44,212 nt of DNA from an uncultured Rhodobiaceae bacterium (GCA_937876775.1 CALEFA010000027.1:1-44212); one strand, 5' to 3'; shown: positions 16,966 to 26,176, numbered from the stretch's first letter. The notes: a model not told the origin generated them from the sequence alone. Translations and numbers: made by a program.

Positions 16966-17154
16966 ATGAGTTTTGTAACCTATCTTATTCCTATCGGCCT
17001 TGGCGCCGTTGCCATAGTTCTGCTGGCTGGTCTGTTCAATATGTTGCGCGGTGGCAGTGCCAGCACCTCACAAAAATTGATGCGCTGGCGCGTCGGTTTA
17101 CAATTTGTCACCATTATTGTGGTCATGCTCAGCCTTTACATTGCAGGCCGATAG
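16966..17154 (+). CDS. Twin-transmembrane protein (HIG1-like)
   Basis: A 62-residue protein made of two hydrophobic helices, about residues 5-27 and 44-60, joined by a short basic loop (RGGSASTSQKLMRWR). The LMRWR sequence before the second helix is characteristic of HIG1-domain proteins, which in mitochondria bind respiratory complexes. AAAGGA stands just upstream of ATG 16966. It lies between mcd and the adenosyltransferase gene, a position I associate with this family in alphaproteobacteria. Its own function here is unknown. Confidence 0.75.
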   Translation: MSFVTYLIPIGLGAVAIVLLAGLFNMLRGGSASTSQKLMRWRVGLQFVTIIVVMLSLYIAGR

Positions 17155-17191
17155 GCGTTTAGTTATCACAGAGCGTGAAAAGGCTTGATGC

Positions 17192-17761
17192 ATGGTCAAA
17201 CTAAATAAAATCTATACCCGCACCGGCGATGACGGCACGACAGGTCTGGCCGATGGGTCGCGGCGTCCTAAGCATGACCCACGCATTGCCTGCTATGGCG
17301 ATGTCGACGAGGCCAATGCCGCAATTGGTTTGGCGCGCTTGCACACCAAAGATGATGGTTTTCTCGACGCGATTTTACAACGCCTGCAAAATGATTTGTT
17401 CGATTTAGGAGCCGATCTGGCAACGCCAGAAACTGACGCTTTTGAAGCGCTGCGCATTACCCCGAAGCAGGTGGCGCGGTTGGAAAGAGAAATTGACGAG
17501 ATCAACACCGAACTTGAACCGCTCAATAGTTTTATCCTGCCGGGCGGGCAAGCTGCGGCGGCGCACTTACATTTGGCCCGCACCATTATTCGCCGCGCTG
17601 AACGCCATTTAAGTGCCGCTTTGAACTTGGGTGACGAGGTTTTCACTGAAGCTGCGCGGCAGTATATCAACCGCGTGTCAGATTTATTATTCGTGGCCGC
17701 GCGTCTGGCGAATAATAAAGGCAAGAACGATGTGTTATGGGTGCCGGGTGGCAATAAATAA
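17192..17761 (+). CDS. Cob(I)alamin adenosyltransferase, PduO type
   Basis: A 189-residue ATP:corrinoid adenosyltransferase that makes coenzyme B12. The ATP-binding N terminus reads IYTRTGDDGTTGLADGSR, followed by the four-helix bundle with DEANAAIG and the RRAERHL segment. Length is usual for PduO-type enzymes. The start has AAAGG about seven bases upstream. Its place between mcd and the etf genes suggests that it serves a B12-dependent acyl-CoA mutase (ethylmalonyl-CoA or methylmalonyl-CoA), none of which is in the window. Confidence 0.9.
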   Translation: MVKLNKIYTRTGDDGTTGLADGSRRPKHDPRIACYGDVDEANAAIGLARLHTKDDGFLDAILQRLQNDLFDLGADLATPETDAFEALRITPKQVARLEREIDEINTELEPLNSFILPGGQAAAAHLHLARTIIRRAERHLSAALNLGDEVFTEAARQYINRVSDLLFVAARLANNKGKNDVLWVPGGNK

Positions 17762-17790
17762 GCGCATTTTTTCTGAGAAATGACGCCATT

Positions 17791-17819
17791 TTGACGCATG
17801 CCCATTTGCTTTCGATAAT
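17791..17819 (+). promoter_or_regulatory. Near-consensus sigma-70 promoter of etfBA
   Basis: TTGACG (17791-17796) and GATAAT (17814-17819) are separated by exactly 17 bases; each differs from consensus at one position. The etfB start is 75 bases downstream. A small inverted repeat GATAT/ATATC (17865-17879) lies in the leader just before the ribosome site. Confidence 0.7.
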
Positions 17820-17893
17820 TGACTTATGGGGGCCGAAGTTTTAAGTGTTTGGCCTATGAGCGCCGATATGCGCTATATCATGGAGATTGACTT

Positions 17894-18643
17894 ATGAAAA
17901 TTCTTGTCCCCGTCAAGCGGGTCGTTGATTATAACGTTAAAATCCGCGTCAAAGCGGATCAAACTGGTGTTGATTTGGCAAACGTCAAAATGTCGATGAA
18001 CCCATTCTGTGAAATCGCCGTTGAAGAAGCTGTGCGCTTGCAAGAAGCTGGCACAGCAACTGAAATTATTGTCGTTTCAGTAGGCCCAACACAGGCTCAA
18101 GAAACCATTCGTACGGCATTGGCCATGGGTGCCGACCGTGGCATCTTGGTCCAAACCGATGATCAAATTGAGCCACTTGGTTTGGCTAAAATCCTCAAAG
18201 GTGTAATTGAAGAAGAAAAACCAGACATGGTTATTCTCGGCAAGCAAGCCATTGACGGCGACAACAATCAAACTGGCCAAATGTTGGCGGCACTTTTAGG
18301 TTGGTCGCAAGGTACGTTTGCTTCAGAAATCGCATTGGATGGCGACAAATTGACTGTCACCCGCGAAATCGATGGCGGTCTACAGACCATCAAACTGGCA
18401 ATGCCGGCGATTGTTACTGCTGACCTGCGCCTCAACGAACCTCGCTACGCCTCGCTGCCAAACATCATGAAAGCCAAGAAAAAGCCAATTGATGAAAAAA
18501 CCATCGCCGATTATAGCGCAGATGCAGCACCACGCCTTGAAATCGTCAAAGTCACTGAGCCAGCCGAACGCGAAGCTGGCATTAAAGTGGAAACCGTTAA
18601 CGAGCTTGTCGACAAGCTGAAAAACGTTGCAGGAGTTATCTAA
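17894..18643 (+). CDS. etfB: Electron transfer flavoprotein beta subunit
   Basis: A 249-residue subunit of the soluble FAD/AMP heterodimer that collects electrons from acyl-CoA dehydrogenases and hands them to ETF-quinone oxidoreductase. It begins [18 protein letters not shown] and contains [16 protein letters not shown], the conserved AMP and partner-binding region. The recognition-loop part around [16 protein letters not shown] is normal. GGAG precedes the ATG. Its stop overlaps the etfA start (TAATG at 18641). A near-consensus promoter upstream implies strong expression. Confidence 0.95.
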   Translation: MKILVPVKRVVDYNVKIRVKADQTGVDLANVKMSMNPFCEIAVEEAVRLQEAGTATEIIVVSVGPTQAQETIRTALAMGADRGILVQTDDQIEPLGLAKILKGVIEEEKPDMVILGKQAIDGDNNQTGQMLAALLGWSQGTFASEIALDGDKLTVTREIDGGLQTIKLAMPAIVTADLRLNEPRYASLPNIMKAKKKPIDEKTIADYSADAAPRLEIVKVTEPAEREAGIKVETVNELVDKLKNVAGVI

Positions 18644-19584
18644 TGAGCACACTTCTAATTGCCGAACACAACAATCAATCACTATCTGAATCAACCATTA
18701 AGTCTGCCACAGCAGCCGTTCAAATGGGTGGCGATGTTCACGTATTAGTGGCCGGTGCTGGCTGCGCCGCTGTCGCTGATGAAGCTGCCAAAATGGCAGG
18801 CGTTAGCAAAGTATTGCTGGCTGATGACGCACAATTTGAAAAACAATTGGCCGAGCCAATCGCTGATTTGGTAGTTTCGCTGGCTGGCGACTATGCCACC
18901 ATTGCAACGCCGGCTTCAACCAATGGCAAAAACTTCATGCCACGGATCGCTGCTTTGCTTGATTGCTCACAAATCTCTGACATTACTGCAGTGATTGACG
19001 CCAATACTTTTGAGCGTCCCATCTATGCTGGTAACGCCATTCAGACCGTGCGCACATCTGAAGCTAAAAAAGCCATCACCGTCCGGGCCACAGCTTTTGC
19101 GGCTGTTGAAATGACTGGTAGCGCCGCCGTAGAAGCGGTCAGCGCGACAGCAAACTCTGGCCTGTCAGAATTTATTGGCGAAGAATTGACCAAGTCAGAC
19201 CGGCCGGAGCTGACCTCAGCGAAAATCGTTGTTTCAGGTGGCCGCGGCATGCAATCAGGCGACAACTTCCCAATGTTGGAAAAAATTGCTGATAAATTGG
19301 GTGCCGCCGTCGGTGCATCACGCGCCGCCGTTGATGCCGGTTTCGTACCCAACGATTATCAGGTCGGTCAGACCGGTAAAGTTGTGGCACCAGATTTGTA
19401 CATTGCTGTTGGCATTTCAGGCGCCATTCAGCATTTGGCTGGCATGAAAGATTCGAAAGTCATTGTTGCCATCAACAAAGACGAGGAAGCGCCAATCTTC
19501 CAAGTGGCGGATTACGGTCTGGTAGCGGACTTGTTTAATGCTGTCCCTGAGCTGGAAGACGAGCTTGGAAAAATCGGCCTTTAG
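18643..19584 (+). CDS. etfA: Electron transfer flavoprotein alpha subunit
   Basis: A 313-residue subunit that completes the ETF dimer. The FAD-binding C-terminal half is intact: SGGRGMQSGDNFPML, VGASRAAVDAGF, YQVGQTGKVVAPDLYIA, GISGAIQHLAGM and VAINKDEEAPIF. Length is standard. It is coupled to etfB by a one-base overlap, and a 3-hydroxyacyl-CoA dehydrogenase gene follows 18 bases later, giving an etfB-etfA-hbd operon. The mcd-like dehydrogenase upstream is a probable electron donor. Confidence 0.95.
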   Translation: MSTLLIAEHNNQSLSESTIKSATAAVQMGGDVHVLVAGAGCAAVADEAAKMAGVSKVLLADDAQFEKQLAEPIADLVVSLAGDYATIATPASTNGKNFMPRIAALLDCSQISDITAVIDANTFERPIYAGNAIQTVRTSEAKKAITVRATAFAAVEMTGSAAVEAVSATANSGLSEFIGEELTKSDRPELTSAKIVVSGGRGMQSGDNFPMLEKIADKLGAAVGASRAAVDAGFVPNDYQVGQTGKVVAPDLYIAVGISGAIQHLAGMKDSKVIVAINKDEEAPIFQVADYGLVADLFNAVPELEDELGKIGL

Positions 19585-19602
19585 GTCGACACAGGAGATG
19601 TG

Positions 19603-20475
19603 ATGCAACAAACAGTAGGTATTATTGGCGCAGGGCAAATGGGCAGCGGTATCGCTCAAGTATTTGCTTTAGCCGGATATAAAGTCCTACTCAATGATGT
19701 ATCGCAAGAGCGCATTGAGGCGGGCATTGCCACCATTGGTGGTAATTTAGCCCGCCAGCTCGCTTCTGAACGGATTGACGAAGCGGCCCGCAAGTCGGCT
19801 CTCGCCAATATTGCGTCAGCCGCTAATTTAACAAAAATGACCGATGCTGATTTGGTGATTGAAGCGGCCAGCGAAAATGAAGATGTCAAAATCGCTATTT
19901 TGCGTGAAGTCAGTGCTGTTCTGGCTCCTGAAGCGATGATTGCCTCTAATACATCATCAATTTCTATTACCCGTCTGGCGGCCTCAACGGATCGGCCGGA
20001 AAAATTCATTGGCATGCACTTTATGAATCCCGTTCCAGTGATGGAATTGGTCGAAATCATTCGCGGCATTGCCACCGATGATGAAACCTATCAAAAAACC
20101 GTCAGCATTGTTGAGTCCCTCGGTAAAACCTCATGCGTTGCTGAAGATTTCCCAGCTTTCATCGTCAATCGCATTTTATTGCCAATGATTAATGAAGCGG
20201 TTTACGCACTTTATGAGGGCGTCGGCAGCGTTTCCAGCATCGACAAAGCGATGCGCCTCGGGGCCAATCACCGCATGGGGCCATTTGAGCTGGCTGACTT
20301 TATCGGTCTCGATACTTGCCTCAGCATTATGCAAGTTCTGTATGATGGCCTCGGTGACAGCAAATACCGCCCCTGCCCCTTGATGGTCAAATATGTTGAA
20401 GCCGGTTGGCTTGGCCGCAAAACTGGACGCGGGTTCTATGACTATAGTGGCGATACACCAGTACCCACGCGCTAA
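19603..20475 (+). CDS. hbdA: 3-hydroxybutyryl-CoA dehydrogenase
   Basis: A 290-residue stand-alone NAD(P)-dependent 3-hydroxyacyl-CoA dehydrogenase. The Rossmann motif is GIIGAGQMGSGIAQ at residues 6-19; the catalytic His lies in GMHFMNPVPVMELVEII and the dimerisation domain in FIVNRILLPMINEAVY. Size and context fit acetoacetyl-CoA/3-hydroxybutyryl-CoA interconversion, in polyester or ethylmalonyl-CoA metabolism. AGGAG five bases before ATG 19603 decides against the GTG one codon earlier. It ends the etf operon, with four bases shared with the convergent tlpA-like gene. Confidence 0.88.
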   Translation: MQQTVGIIGAGQMGSGIAQVFALAGYKVLLNDVSQERIEAGIATIGGNLARQLASERIDEAARKSALANIASAANLTKMTDADLVIEAASENEDVKIAILREVSAVLAPEAMIASNTSSISITRLAASTDRPEKFIGMHFMNPVPVMELVEIIRGIATDDETYQKTVSIVESLGKTSCVAEDFPAFIVNRILLPMINEAVYALYEGVGSVSSIDKAMRLGANHRMGPFELADFIGLDTCLSIMQVLYDGLGDSKYRPCPLMVKYVEAGWLGRKTGRGFYDYSGDTPVPTR

Positions 20476-21080
20476 TTCGCCAAAACCTGCTCAATCAATT
20501 GGTGCACCGCCGCACTGTTCCAATCCGCTTCTCCAGCCAAGCGGCCAATCTCATAGCCATCTGTATCAATAATCAAAGTCGTGGGAAGACCAATGAGCCC
20601 CAAGGCGCGGGCTGATTTATAGCTTCCATCATGCACCCATGTGAGGTGCTTCACGCCCAGTTCTTGCAAAAACTCTTTCGGCTTATCACCAGTGCCACGA
20701 TCCAGCGACAAAGCAATCACCCGCACAACACGGCCATCGAAATGCGCCTGTAAAGCATCTAATTGCGGCATTTCTTTGCGGCACGGCGCGCACCATGTGG
20801 CCCATAAATTGAGCACCAAAACCTCGCCTTCGAAACGCGCCAACCCGCCAGTTTTCCCATCTTCAAACTGCAGTTTTAAGTCCGGTAGGGCGCGCTTCTG
20901 GCCGTGAATGACAAAGTTTTTCAGCCCCTGAGGTGCGACCAATTCAGTTTGTTGGTTTGGCGACTTGCTTTCACCGCCCTGGTTCAGGTATAGGATGAGC
21001 GCACCGCCCATCAACACCAGCAGAATAATGATGAGACGTGGCTTTATCTGGCTGACGATTCGGTGCAATCTATCTGTCAT
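20472..21080 (-). CDS. TlpA-like membrane-anchored thiol:disulfide reductase
   Basis: A 202-residue periplasmic thioredoxin-fold protein. Residues 14-32 form an N-terminal membrane anchor ([19 protein letters not shown]); the redox site is WCAPC with Cys97 and Cys100, and the cis-Pro loop reads GLPTTLI. Relatives TlpA, ResA and CcmG reduce cytochrome c apoproteins or copper-site cysteines. The exact partner is not seen, though a cytochrome c gene is in the window. ATG 21080 is the first start that gives the anchor; it is 29 bases from the divergent argH start, so its promoter lies within argH. Confidence 0.85.
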   Translation of the reverse strand: MTDRLHRIVSQIKPRLIIILLVLMGGALILYLNQGGESKSPNQQTELVAPQGLKNFVIHGQKRALPDLKLQFEDGKTGGLARFEGEVLVLNLWATWCAPCRKEMPQLDALQAHFDGRVVRVIALSLDRGTGDKPKEFLQELGVKHLTWVHDGSYKSARALGLIGLPTTLIIDTDGYEIGRLAGEADWNSAAVHQLIEQVLAN

Positions 21081-21108
21081 AATATGTTTCCTGCTGGCGG
21101 AGTTAGAA

Positions 21109-22515
21109 ATGAGTAATCGCATGTGGGGTGGCCGCTTTGGCGGAGGTCCCGACGACATAATGGAAGAAATTAACGCATCCATCGGATTTGACCAACGCCT
21201 ATTTGCGCAGGACATCCGAGGGTCGATGGCGCATTGCGCCATGTTGGCCGATAATGCGATTATTTCCAAAGATGACGCGGCGGCGATTACCGGCGGGTTA
21301 GACAAAATTTTAGCCGAAATCGAAGCGGGGGACTTTGCGTTCACCAGATCGCTGGAAGATATTCATATGAATATTGAAGCGCGGCTTGCTGAATTAATTG
21401 GTGCCACGGCTGGACGTTTGCACACGGCCCGCTCGCGCAATGACCAAGTGGCCACAGATTTCCGTCTCTATGTGCGTGACACGATTGATCATCTGAGCCA
21501 GCAAATTCTTGATCTCATGAAAGTTCTTGTCGCCAAAGCAGAGCACCATGCCGATACCATCATGCCTGGTTTTACGCATTTGCAACCTGCCCAACCGGTG
21601 ACCTTTGGTCATCATCTGCTGGCTTATGTGGAAATGTTGTCGCGCGATTATGGGCGGTTTGTCGATGCCCGAAACCGGCTGAATGAGAACCCTTTAGGGG
21701 CGGCGGCTCTGGCTGGAACGTCATTTCCAATTGACCGGCATCAAACAACGGCGGCGCTTGGCTTTGAGCGGCCAACGCGTAATTCAATGGACAGTGTGTC
21801 GGCCCGCGACTTTGCTTTGGAAACGCTCTCAGCGGCGGCCATTTGCGCCACGCATTTATCGCGGTTAGCTGAAGAAATTGTGGTTTTTGCCTCACCGAAT
21901 TTTGGCTTTTTTAACCTGCCTGACGCCTATTCTACTGGCTCTTCAATCATGCCGCAGAAACGCAACCCCGATGCCGCCGAATTGGTGCGCGCCAAATCTG
22001 GCCGTATTATTGGCGCTCTCACCGGCCTTATGATTGTTATGAAAGGTCTGCCGCTGGCCTATTCCAAAGACATGCAAGAAGATAAAGAAGGTACCTTCAA
22101 TGCCTTGGATAGTCTTTCGCTGTGCCTCGCCGCTATGGCTGGAATGATGGAGACCATGACGCCCAATACCGATGCCATGCGGGCCGCTGCTGGGCGCGGC
22201 TTTTCAACGGCGACCGATTTGGCTGACTGGCTAGTACGCGAAGCCGGTTTACCGTTTAGGGAAGCCCATCACGTGACAGGCGCACTGGTTGCCGAGGCCG
22301 AACAGAAAGGCATCGAATTGGCAGATCTGAGCCTTGAAGATATGCAAAAAGCCGATAGCCGCATCACCGATGGTGTCTATGCCGTTTTGAGTGTTGAAAA
22401 TTCAGTAGCCAGCCGCACCAGTCATGGTGGTACGGCGCCAGATAATGTGCGCGCCGCCGTTGCTGCTTGGCACAAAGAATTGGCAGCTCTCGAGACCCAA
22501 GAGACCCCAGCATGA
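21109..22515 (+). CDS. argH: Argininosuccinate lyase
   Basis: A 468-residue enzyme of the fumarase/aspartase superfamily that splits argininosuccinate into arginine and fumarate. It starts [10 protein letters not shown], shows [19 protein letters not shown], and carries the superfamily signature [22 protein letters not shown] six bases before ATG 21109 sets the start; the longer open frame upstream runs into the divergent tlpA-like gene and is not used. Its stop overlaps the start of lptM (ATGA at 22512), and lysA follows, the usual argH-lptM-lysA order. Confidence 0.95.
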   Translation: MSNRMWGGRFGGGPDDIMEEINASIGFDQRLFAQDIRGSMAHCAMLADNAIISKDDAAAITGGLDKILAEIEAGDFAFTRSLEDIHMNIEARLAELIGATAGRLHTARSRNDQVATDFRLYVRDTIDHLSQQILDLMKVLVAKAEHHADTIMPGFTHLQPAQPVTFGHHLLAYVEMLSRDYGRFVDARNRLNENPLGAAALAGTSFPIDRHQTTAALGFERPTRNSMDSVSARDFALETLSAAAICATHLSRLAEEIVVFASPNFGFFNLPDAYSTGSSIMPQKRNPDAAELVRAKSGRIIGALTGLMIVMKGLPLAYSKDMQEDKEGTFNALDSLSLCLAAMAGMMETMTPNTDAMRAAAGRGFSTATDLADWLVREAGLPFREAHHVTGALVAEAEQKGIELADLSLEDMQKADSRITDGVYAVLSVENSVASRTSHGGTAPDNVRAAVAAWHKELAALETQETPA

Positions 22516-22646
22516 TGCGTGTTCTCATTATCGCTTGTTTGCTTGGCGTAACCGTTATGCCTCTGACAGCCTGCGGAAAACGCGGCAAGTTGACATTGCC
22601 TGCTGTTCAAACCGACGTGACGGAGTTTCACAATGGATCACTTTGA
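22512..22646 (+). CDS. lptM: LptM-like small lipoprotein (YifL family)
   Basis: A 44-residue lipoprotein. A short signal peptide ends in the lipobox LTAC with Cys21, followed at once by GKRGKLTLP, the CGxKGxLxxP pattern of LptM. In E. coli LptM helps disulfide maturation of the LptD/LptE outer-membrane LPS translocon. The gene starts inside the argH stop and overlaps the first 14 bases of lysA; this place between argH and lysA is conserved in proteobacteria. It is easily missed because of its length. Confidence 0.8.
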   Translation: MMRVLIIACLLGVTVMPLTACGKRGKLTLPAVQTDVTEFHNGSL

Positions 22647-23916
22647 GTATCGTGACGCCACCCTATATGCCGAAGACGTGAAAATTAGCGATATTGCCGC
22701 CCAAGTTGGTACGCCGTTTTATTGCTACAGTAGCGCTACCTTGCGCCATCACTATCATATCTTGGCGGATGCCATGACACAGGCAGGCCTGCCCGACACA
22801 TTGATTTGTTTTTCAGTCAAAGCCAATTCTAATATTGCCGTTATTGGCACGCTGGCACAGCTGGGTGCGGGCGCTGATATTGTTTCACAAGGCGAGCTTA
22901 CGCGTGCCCTGAAAGCCGGTGTTCCTGCTGAGAAAATTGTTTTTTCCGGTGTTGGCAAAACAGCCGAAGAAATGCGCGCCGCGCTGGCCGCTGGCATTGC
23001 GCAATTTAATGTCGAGAGCCTTGATGAAATTGATGTGCTGGCGCGCGTCGCACAAGATATGTCGGTAACGGCGCAAATCGCCCTACGGGTCAATCCAGAT
23101 GTCGACGCTGGGACGCATGAAAAGATTTCTACCGGCAAAGCAGAGAATAAATTCGGCATTGCCTGGGAAGACGCTGAAGCTGCCTACGCCCATGCCGCTG
23201 CGCTTGATGGCATTGAGGCAAGTGGTATTGATATTCATATTGGCAGCCAAATTACCGATTTGGCGCCGTTTCGCGCGGCTTTTGAAAAAACCGCCGATTT
23301 GTTAAGCCGTTTGCGCACTGCCGGACATCGTATCACGCGCCTCGATTTAGGCGGCGGGCTTGGTGTGCCGTATCAGAAGAACAATGAAACGCCACCCGAC
23401 CCTGTTGCTTACGCGCGTATGATTCATGAGACATTGGGCGACGCAGGTTGTCAGATTATTCTTGAACCGGGCCGGTTAATTGCAGCCAATGCTGGCATTT
23501 TGGTGAGCTCTGTCGTGCGAGCCAAGCGCGGGCAAGCGAAAAACTTCATGATTATTGACGCCGCCATGACCGAACTTTTGCGCCCAACCCTATATGGTGC
23601 ACACCACCATATCGCACCAGTTGACCAGACCGGCGATGATAATGATAACGACAATGACCAATGGGATGTCGTTGGCCCCGTTTGCGAGAGCGGCGATTTT
23701 CTGGGTCTGGCACGGCGCTTGCCGGAAATGCAAAGCGGCGATTTATTGGCCGTGTTCACAGCTGGCGCCTATGGTGCTGTATTGGGCTCAAACTACAATA
23801 CGCGCCCCGCTGCCCCTGAAGTTTTGGTCGACGGTGCGCGTTTCGAGATTGTCCGCAAACGACCCAATTATGAAGACATGCTGCGTAGCGAAAGCCTGCC
23901 TGATTGGCTCGGTTAG
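22633..23916 (+). CDS. lysA: Diaminopimelate decarboxylase
   Basis: A 427-residue PLP enzyme that makes L-lysine from meso-diaminopimelate. The PLP Lys63 is in CFSVKANSN; GIDIHIGSQI and LEPGRLIAANAG bind phosphate and substrate, and VCESGDF gives the second-subunit active-site Cys. An Asp/Asn-rich insert (GDDNDNDNDQ, coded at about 23635-23658) lengthens the loop before VVGPVCESGD. GGAG lies upstream. It is the end of the argH-lptM-lysA operon. Confidence 0.94.
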   Translation: MDHFEYRDATLYAEDVKISDIAAQVGTPFYCYSSATLRHHYHILADAMTQAGLPDTLICFSVKANSNIAVIGTLAQLGAGADIVSQGELTRALKAGVPAEKIVFSGVGKTAEEMRAALAAGIAQFNVESLDEIDVLARVAQDMSVTAQIALRVNPDVDAGTHEKISTGKAENKFGIAWEDAEAAYAHAAALDGIEASGIDIHIGSQITDLAPFRAAFEKTADLLSRLRTAGHRITRLDLGGGLGVPYQKNNETPPDPVAYARMIHETLGDAGCQIILEPGRLIAANAGILVSSVVRAKRGQAKNFMIIDAAMTELLRPTLYGAHHHIAPVDQTGDDNDNDNDQWDVVGPVCESGDFLGLARRLPEMQSGDLLAVFTAGAYGAVLGSNYNTRPAAPEVLVDGARFEIVRKRPNYEDMLRSESLPDWLG

Positions 23917-23996
23917 CTTACATGTCAACTCAGGCAATTGCTGTATTATGATTGCAAATCTGGCACAATGGTCTCGACAAGAAAGGACACTGCGCC

Positions 23997-24671
23997 ATGA
24001 TCCGGCTTGACCATGTTAGCTTGCGCTATGAAGATGGGCCCGACGTGCTCAACGATGTTAATTTGCATCTCGCGGAAGGCTCATTCCATTTCTTAACTGG
24101 CCCCTCAGGGGCTGGCAAAACCTCTTTGCTGAAGTTAATTTTTCTGGCCCACCGCGCCAGTGCGGGCCGTGTCAGTATTATGGGCCATGACATTGCCAGC
24201 CTATCTCGGCATCAAATGTCCCTTACACGTCGCCAAATTGGTGTAATTTTTCAGGACTTTAGACTTATTGAACATTTATCGGTTTATGAAAATGTGGCGC
24301 TGCCGCTGAAAATCGCAGGCCAGCGCGAAGGCCGCTATCAAAAGGATGTTTTGGAGCTGCTTCAGTGGGTTGGGCTTGGTCAGCGCATCGACGCTTTGCC
24401 GGCCACTTTATCGGGGGGCGAAAAGCAACGCGCTGCGATTGCCCGCGCCGTCATAACGCGTCCACGTCTTATCGTGGCCGACGAACCAACCGGTAATGTT
24501 GATCCCGAAATGGGTTTGCGCCTTATTCGCCTGCTAGACGAATTAAATAAAATGGGCACAACAATTTTATTGGCTACACATGACCAACAATTGTGGACAC
24601 ATTTTGCTCATCCACGACTTCATCTTGAGGCGGCCCAAGTTCACTTGGCCAAGCCAGCGGAGGCGCCATGA
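23997..24671 (+). CDS. ftsE: Cell division ATP-binding protein FtsE
   Basis: A 224-residue ABC ATPase. Walker A is GPSGAGKTS at residues 35-43, the signature LSGGEKQR at 138-145 and Walker B LIVADEPTGNVD at 158-169; the Q-loop is VIFQDFR. FtsE works with FtsX at the divisome to control peptidoglycan hydrolases. AAAGGA precedes ATG 23997. Its TGA overlaps the ftsX start at 24668. Calling it FtsE rather than a lipoprotein or MacB exporter ATPase rests on the adjoining FtsX-like gene. Confidence 0.88.
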   Translation: MIRLDHVSLRYEDGPDVLNDVNLHLAEGSFHFLTGPSGAGKTSLLKLIFLAHRASAGRVSIMGHDIASLSRHQMSLTRRQIGVIFQDFRLIEHLSVYENVALPLKIAGQREGRYQKDVLELLQWVGLGQRIDALPATLSGGEKQRAAIARAVITRPRLIVADEPTGNVDPEMGLRLIRLLDELNKMGTTILLATHDQQLWTHFAHPRLHLEAAQVHLAKPAEAP

Positions 24672-25531
24672 CAGATATACGCGCCGCTTCAAAAACCCCT
24701 ATTCTGCCCTCCAAAAGCCTTGCTGGGCCAGCGCTGATGGCGGTCACGATGGTGATGACTTTTCTCGCTTGCTTGGCACTTGGCAGCACCTTGCTTGCCG
24801 ACAGCGCCGCCAGCCGCTGGCTGACCCGCGCCACCAGTGCGATGAGCATTCAAATTGTTGAAACCGCAGCCCAGACAGCTGAAGAACAAGCGCCAAACGT
24901 GCTACGGCAATTGCGCGACACACCGGGGATTAAACAGGTCAAACAATTAGAAAAAGAAGACCTTATTCGTTTGCTAGAACCATGGCTGGGAGCCGGCAAT
25001 ATTGCCGATGACCTGCCGTTGCCGGTTTTGATTGAAATCACACCAGACCCCCAGCAACCGCTTAACACGCAAGCCTTGGCAGCGGAAATTGAGGCTGTAG
25101 CGCCGGGTGCCCGTCTTGATACACATGGCCGCTGGCGTCAGACTCTGGAAACCACAGCCGCTGCCTTGCGGCTGATTGCAGTCTTGGTGTTGGCCATGGT
25201 CACTCTGGCAACTGGTACGGTTATTTTATTCGCCACGCGGGCCGGGCTTTTGGCCAATGAAGAAATCCTTCACGTGCTGCATCAAATTGGGGCGCAAGAC
25301 GGCTTCATCTCGCGGCGCTTTGAGGCCCATTTCACACGCTCCACTCTATGGGCCGCGTTGGCCGGCTTGTTTTCTGCTTGGGGGTTTTTCTATGTCGTGA
25401 GTGCCTTAGTGGCGGAGGCCGGGTCATTGCCGTTTTTACTCACGTTAACGCCAATCCCAGTGGGCGCGGTGTTGATTAGTTGGGTCGTCACACGCACTTA
25501 TGTCATGCGCCGCCTAAAAGCTGGCATATAG
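24668..25531 (+). CDS. ftsX: FtsX-like permease
   Basis: A 287-residue membrane partner of FtsE. A cytoplasmic N-terminal tail is followed by a first helix near residues 16-40, a periplasmic domain of about 120 residues, and three more helices near 160-187, 215-240 and 255-275, which is the FtsX topology. The sequence is weakly conserved, as is normal for alphaproteobacterial FtsX. Translationally coupled to ftsE; a YdcF-type gene follows after seven bases. Confidence 0.85.
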   Translation: MTDIRAASKTPILPSKSLAGPALMAVTMVMTFLACLALGSTLLADSAASRWLTRATSAMSIQIVETAAQTAEEQAPNVLRQLRDTPGIKQVKQLEKEDLIRLLEPWLGAGNIADDLPLPVLIEITPDPQQPLNTQALAAEIEAVAPGARLDTHGRWRQTLETTAAALRLIAVLVLAMVTLATGTVILFATRAGLLANEEILHVLHQIGAQDGFISRRFEAHFTRSTLWAALAGLFSAWGFFYVVSALVAEAGSLPFLLTLTPIPVGAVLISWVVTRTYVMRRLKAGI

Positions 25532-25538
25532 GCCCGCC

Positions 25539-26156
25539 ATGTCATCATTTTACCAGCCCAAAGCCAGTTTTTTTCGTCGTTATCGCAGCGCTTTATTGTC
25601 GATGGCGCTCACTGGCATTTTCCTATTCGGCATGTTTTTTGTGATTTTTGCCAATAATCTGAAATCCACGCCAGACGATGTACCCAATGCCAATGCCATT
25701 GTTATTTTCACTGGCACAGCGAAAGCGCGAATCGAAACCGGCCTTGATTTGCTGGCGCAGGGCAAAGGCCAAAGACTTTTAATTTCCGGCATGTACAAAA
25801 ATCAAAATTTTAACACGCTGTCGACCCTAGCACCCGATAAGCAGCATTGGGTCAACTGCTGCGTCGACCTGGATTACATCGCAGACAATACATTGACCAA
25901 TGCGCAACAAACCGCGCTGTGGGCTGAGGTACATGGCTATCAATCTCTGATTTTAGTAACCAGCGCACATCACGTGCCGCGCGCCTTTTTAGAACTGCGC
26001 CGAACCATGCCAACCGCGCGCCTGTCGTCTTGGTCAGTGGTCACCGATAAAGTACACCTTGACGATTGGTGGGCCTATCCGGGCACGACGAGCTTGTTGA
26101 TCGGCGAATATATGCGCTACCTTTGGGCCTTGGCGGGCTTGCCACGGAATTATTAA
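25539..26156 (+). CDS. YdcF/DUF218-family membrane protein
   Basis: A 205-residue protein with one N-terminal membrane helix (ALLSMALTGIFLFGMFFVIF) and a DUF218 domain beyond it. The domain shows NANAIVIFTGTAKARIETG, QRLLISGMY and LVTSAHHVPRAFLELRR, the family's conserved blocks. Relatives ElyC and SanA act in envelope maintenance, so a cell-wall role beside ftsEX is reasonable; the activity is unknown. The CC pair in HWVNCCVDLD is unusual. It reads in one run with ftsE-ftsX and DUF2125. Confidence 0.82.
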   Translation: MSSFYQPKASFFRRYRSALLSMALTGIFLFGMFFVIFANNLKSTPDDVPNANAIVIFTGTAKARIETGLDLLAQGKGQRLLISGMYKNQNFNTLSTLAPDKQHWVNCCVDLDYIADNTLTNAQQTALWAEVHGYQSLILVTSAHHVPRAFLELRRTMPTARLSSWSVVTDKVHLDDWWAYPGTTSLLIGEYMRYLWALAGLPRNY

Positions 26157-26176
26157 TAAACAAAAAGGATAGCATC

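Noticed and set aside
20965..21108. N-terminal extension of ArgH
   Set aside because: It would run through the divergent tlpA-like gene; the ribosome site and family N terminus support ATG 21109.
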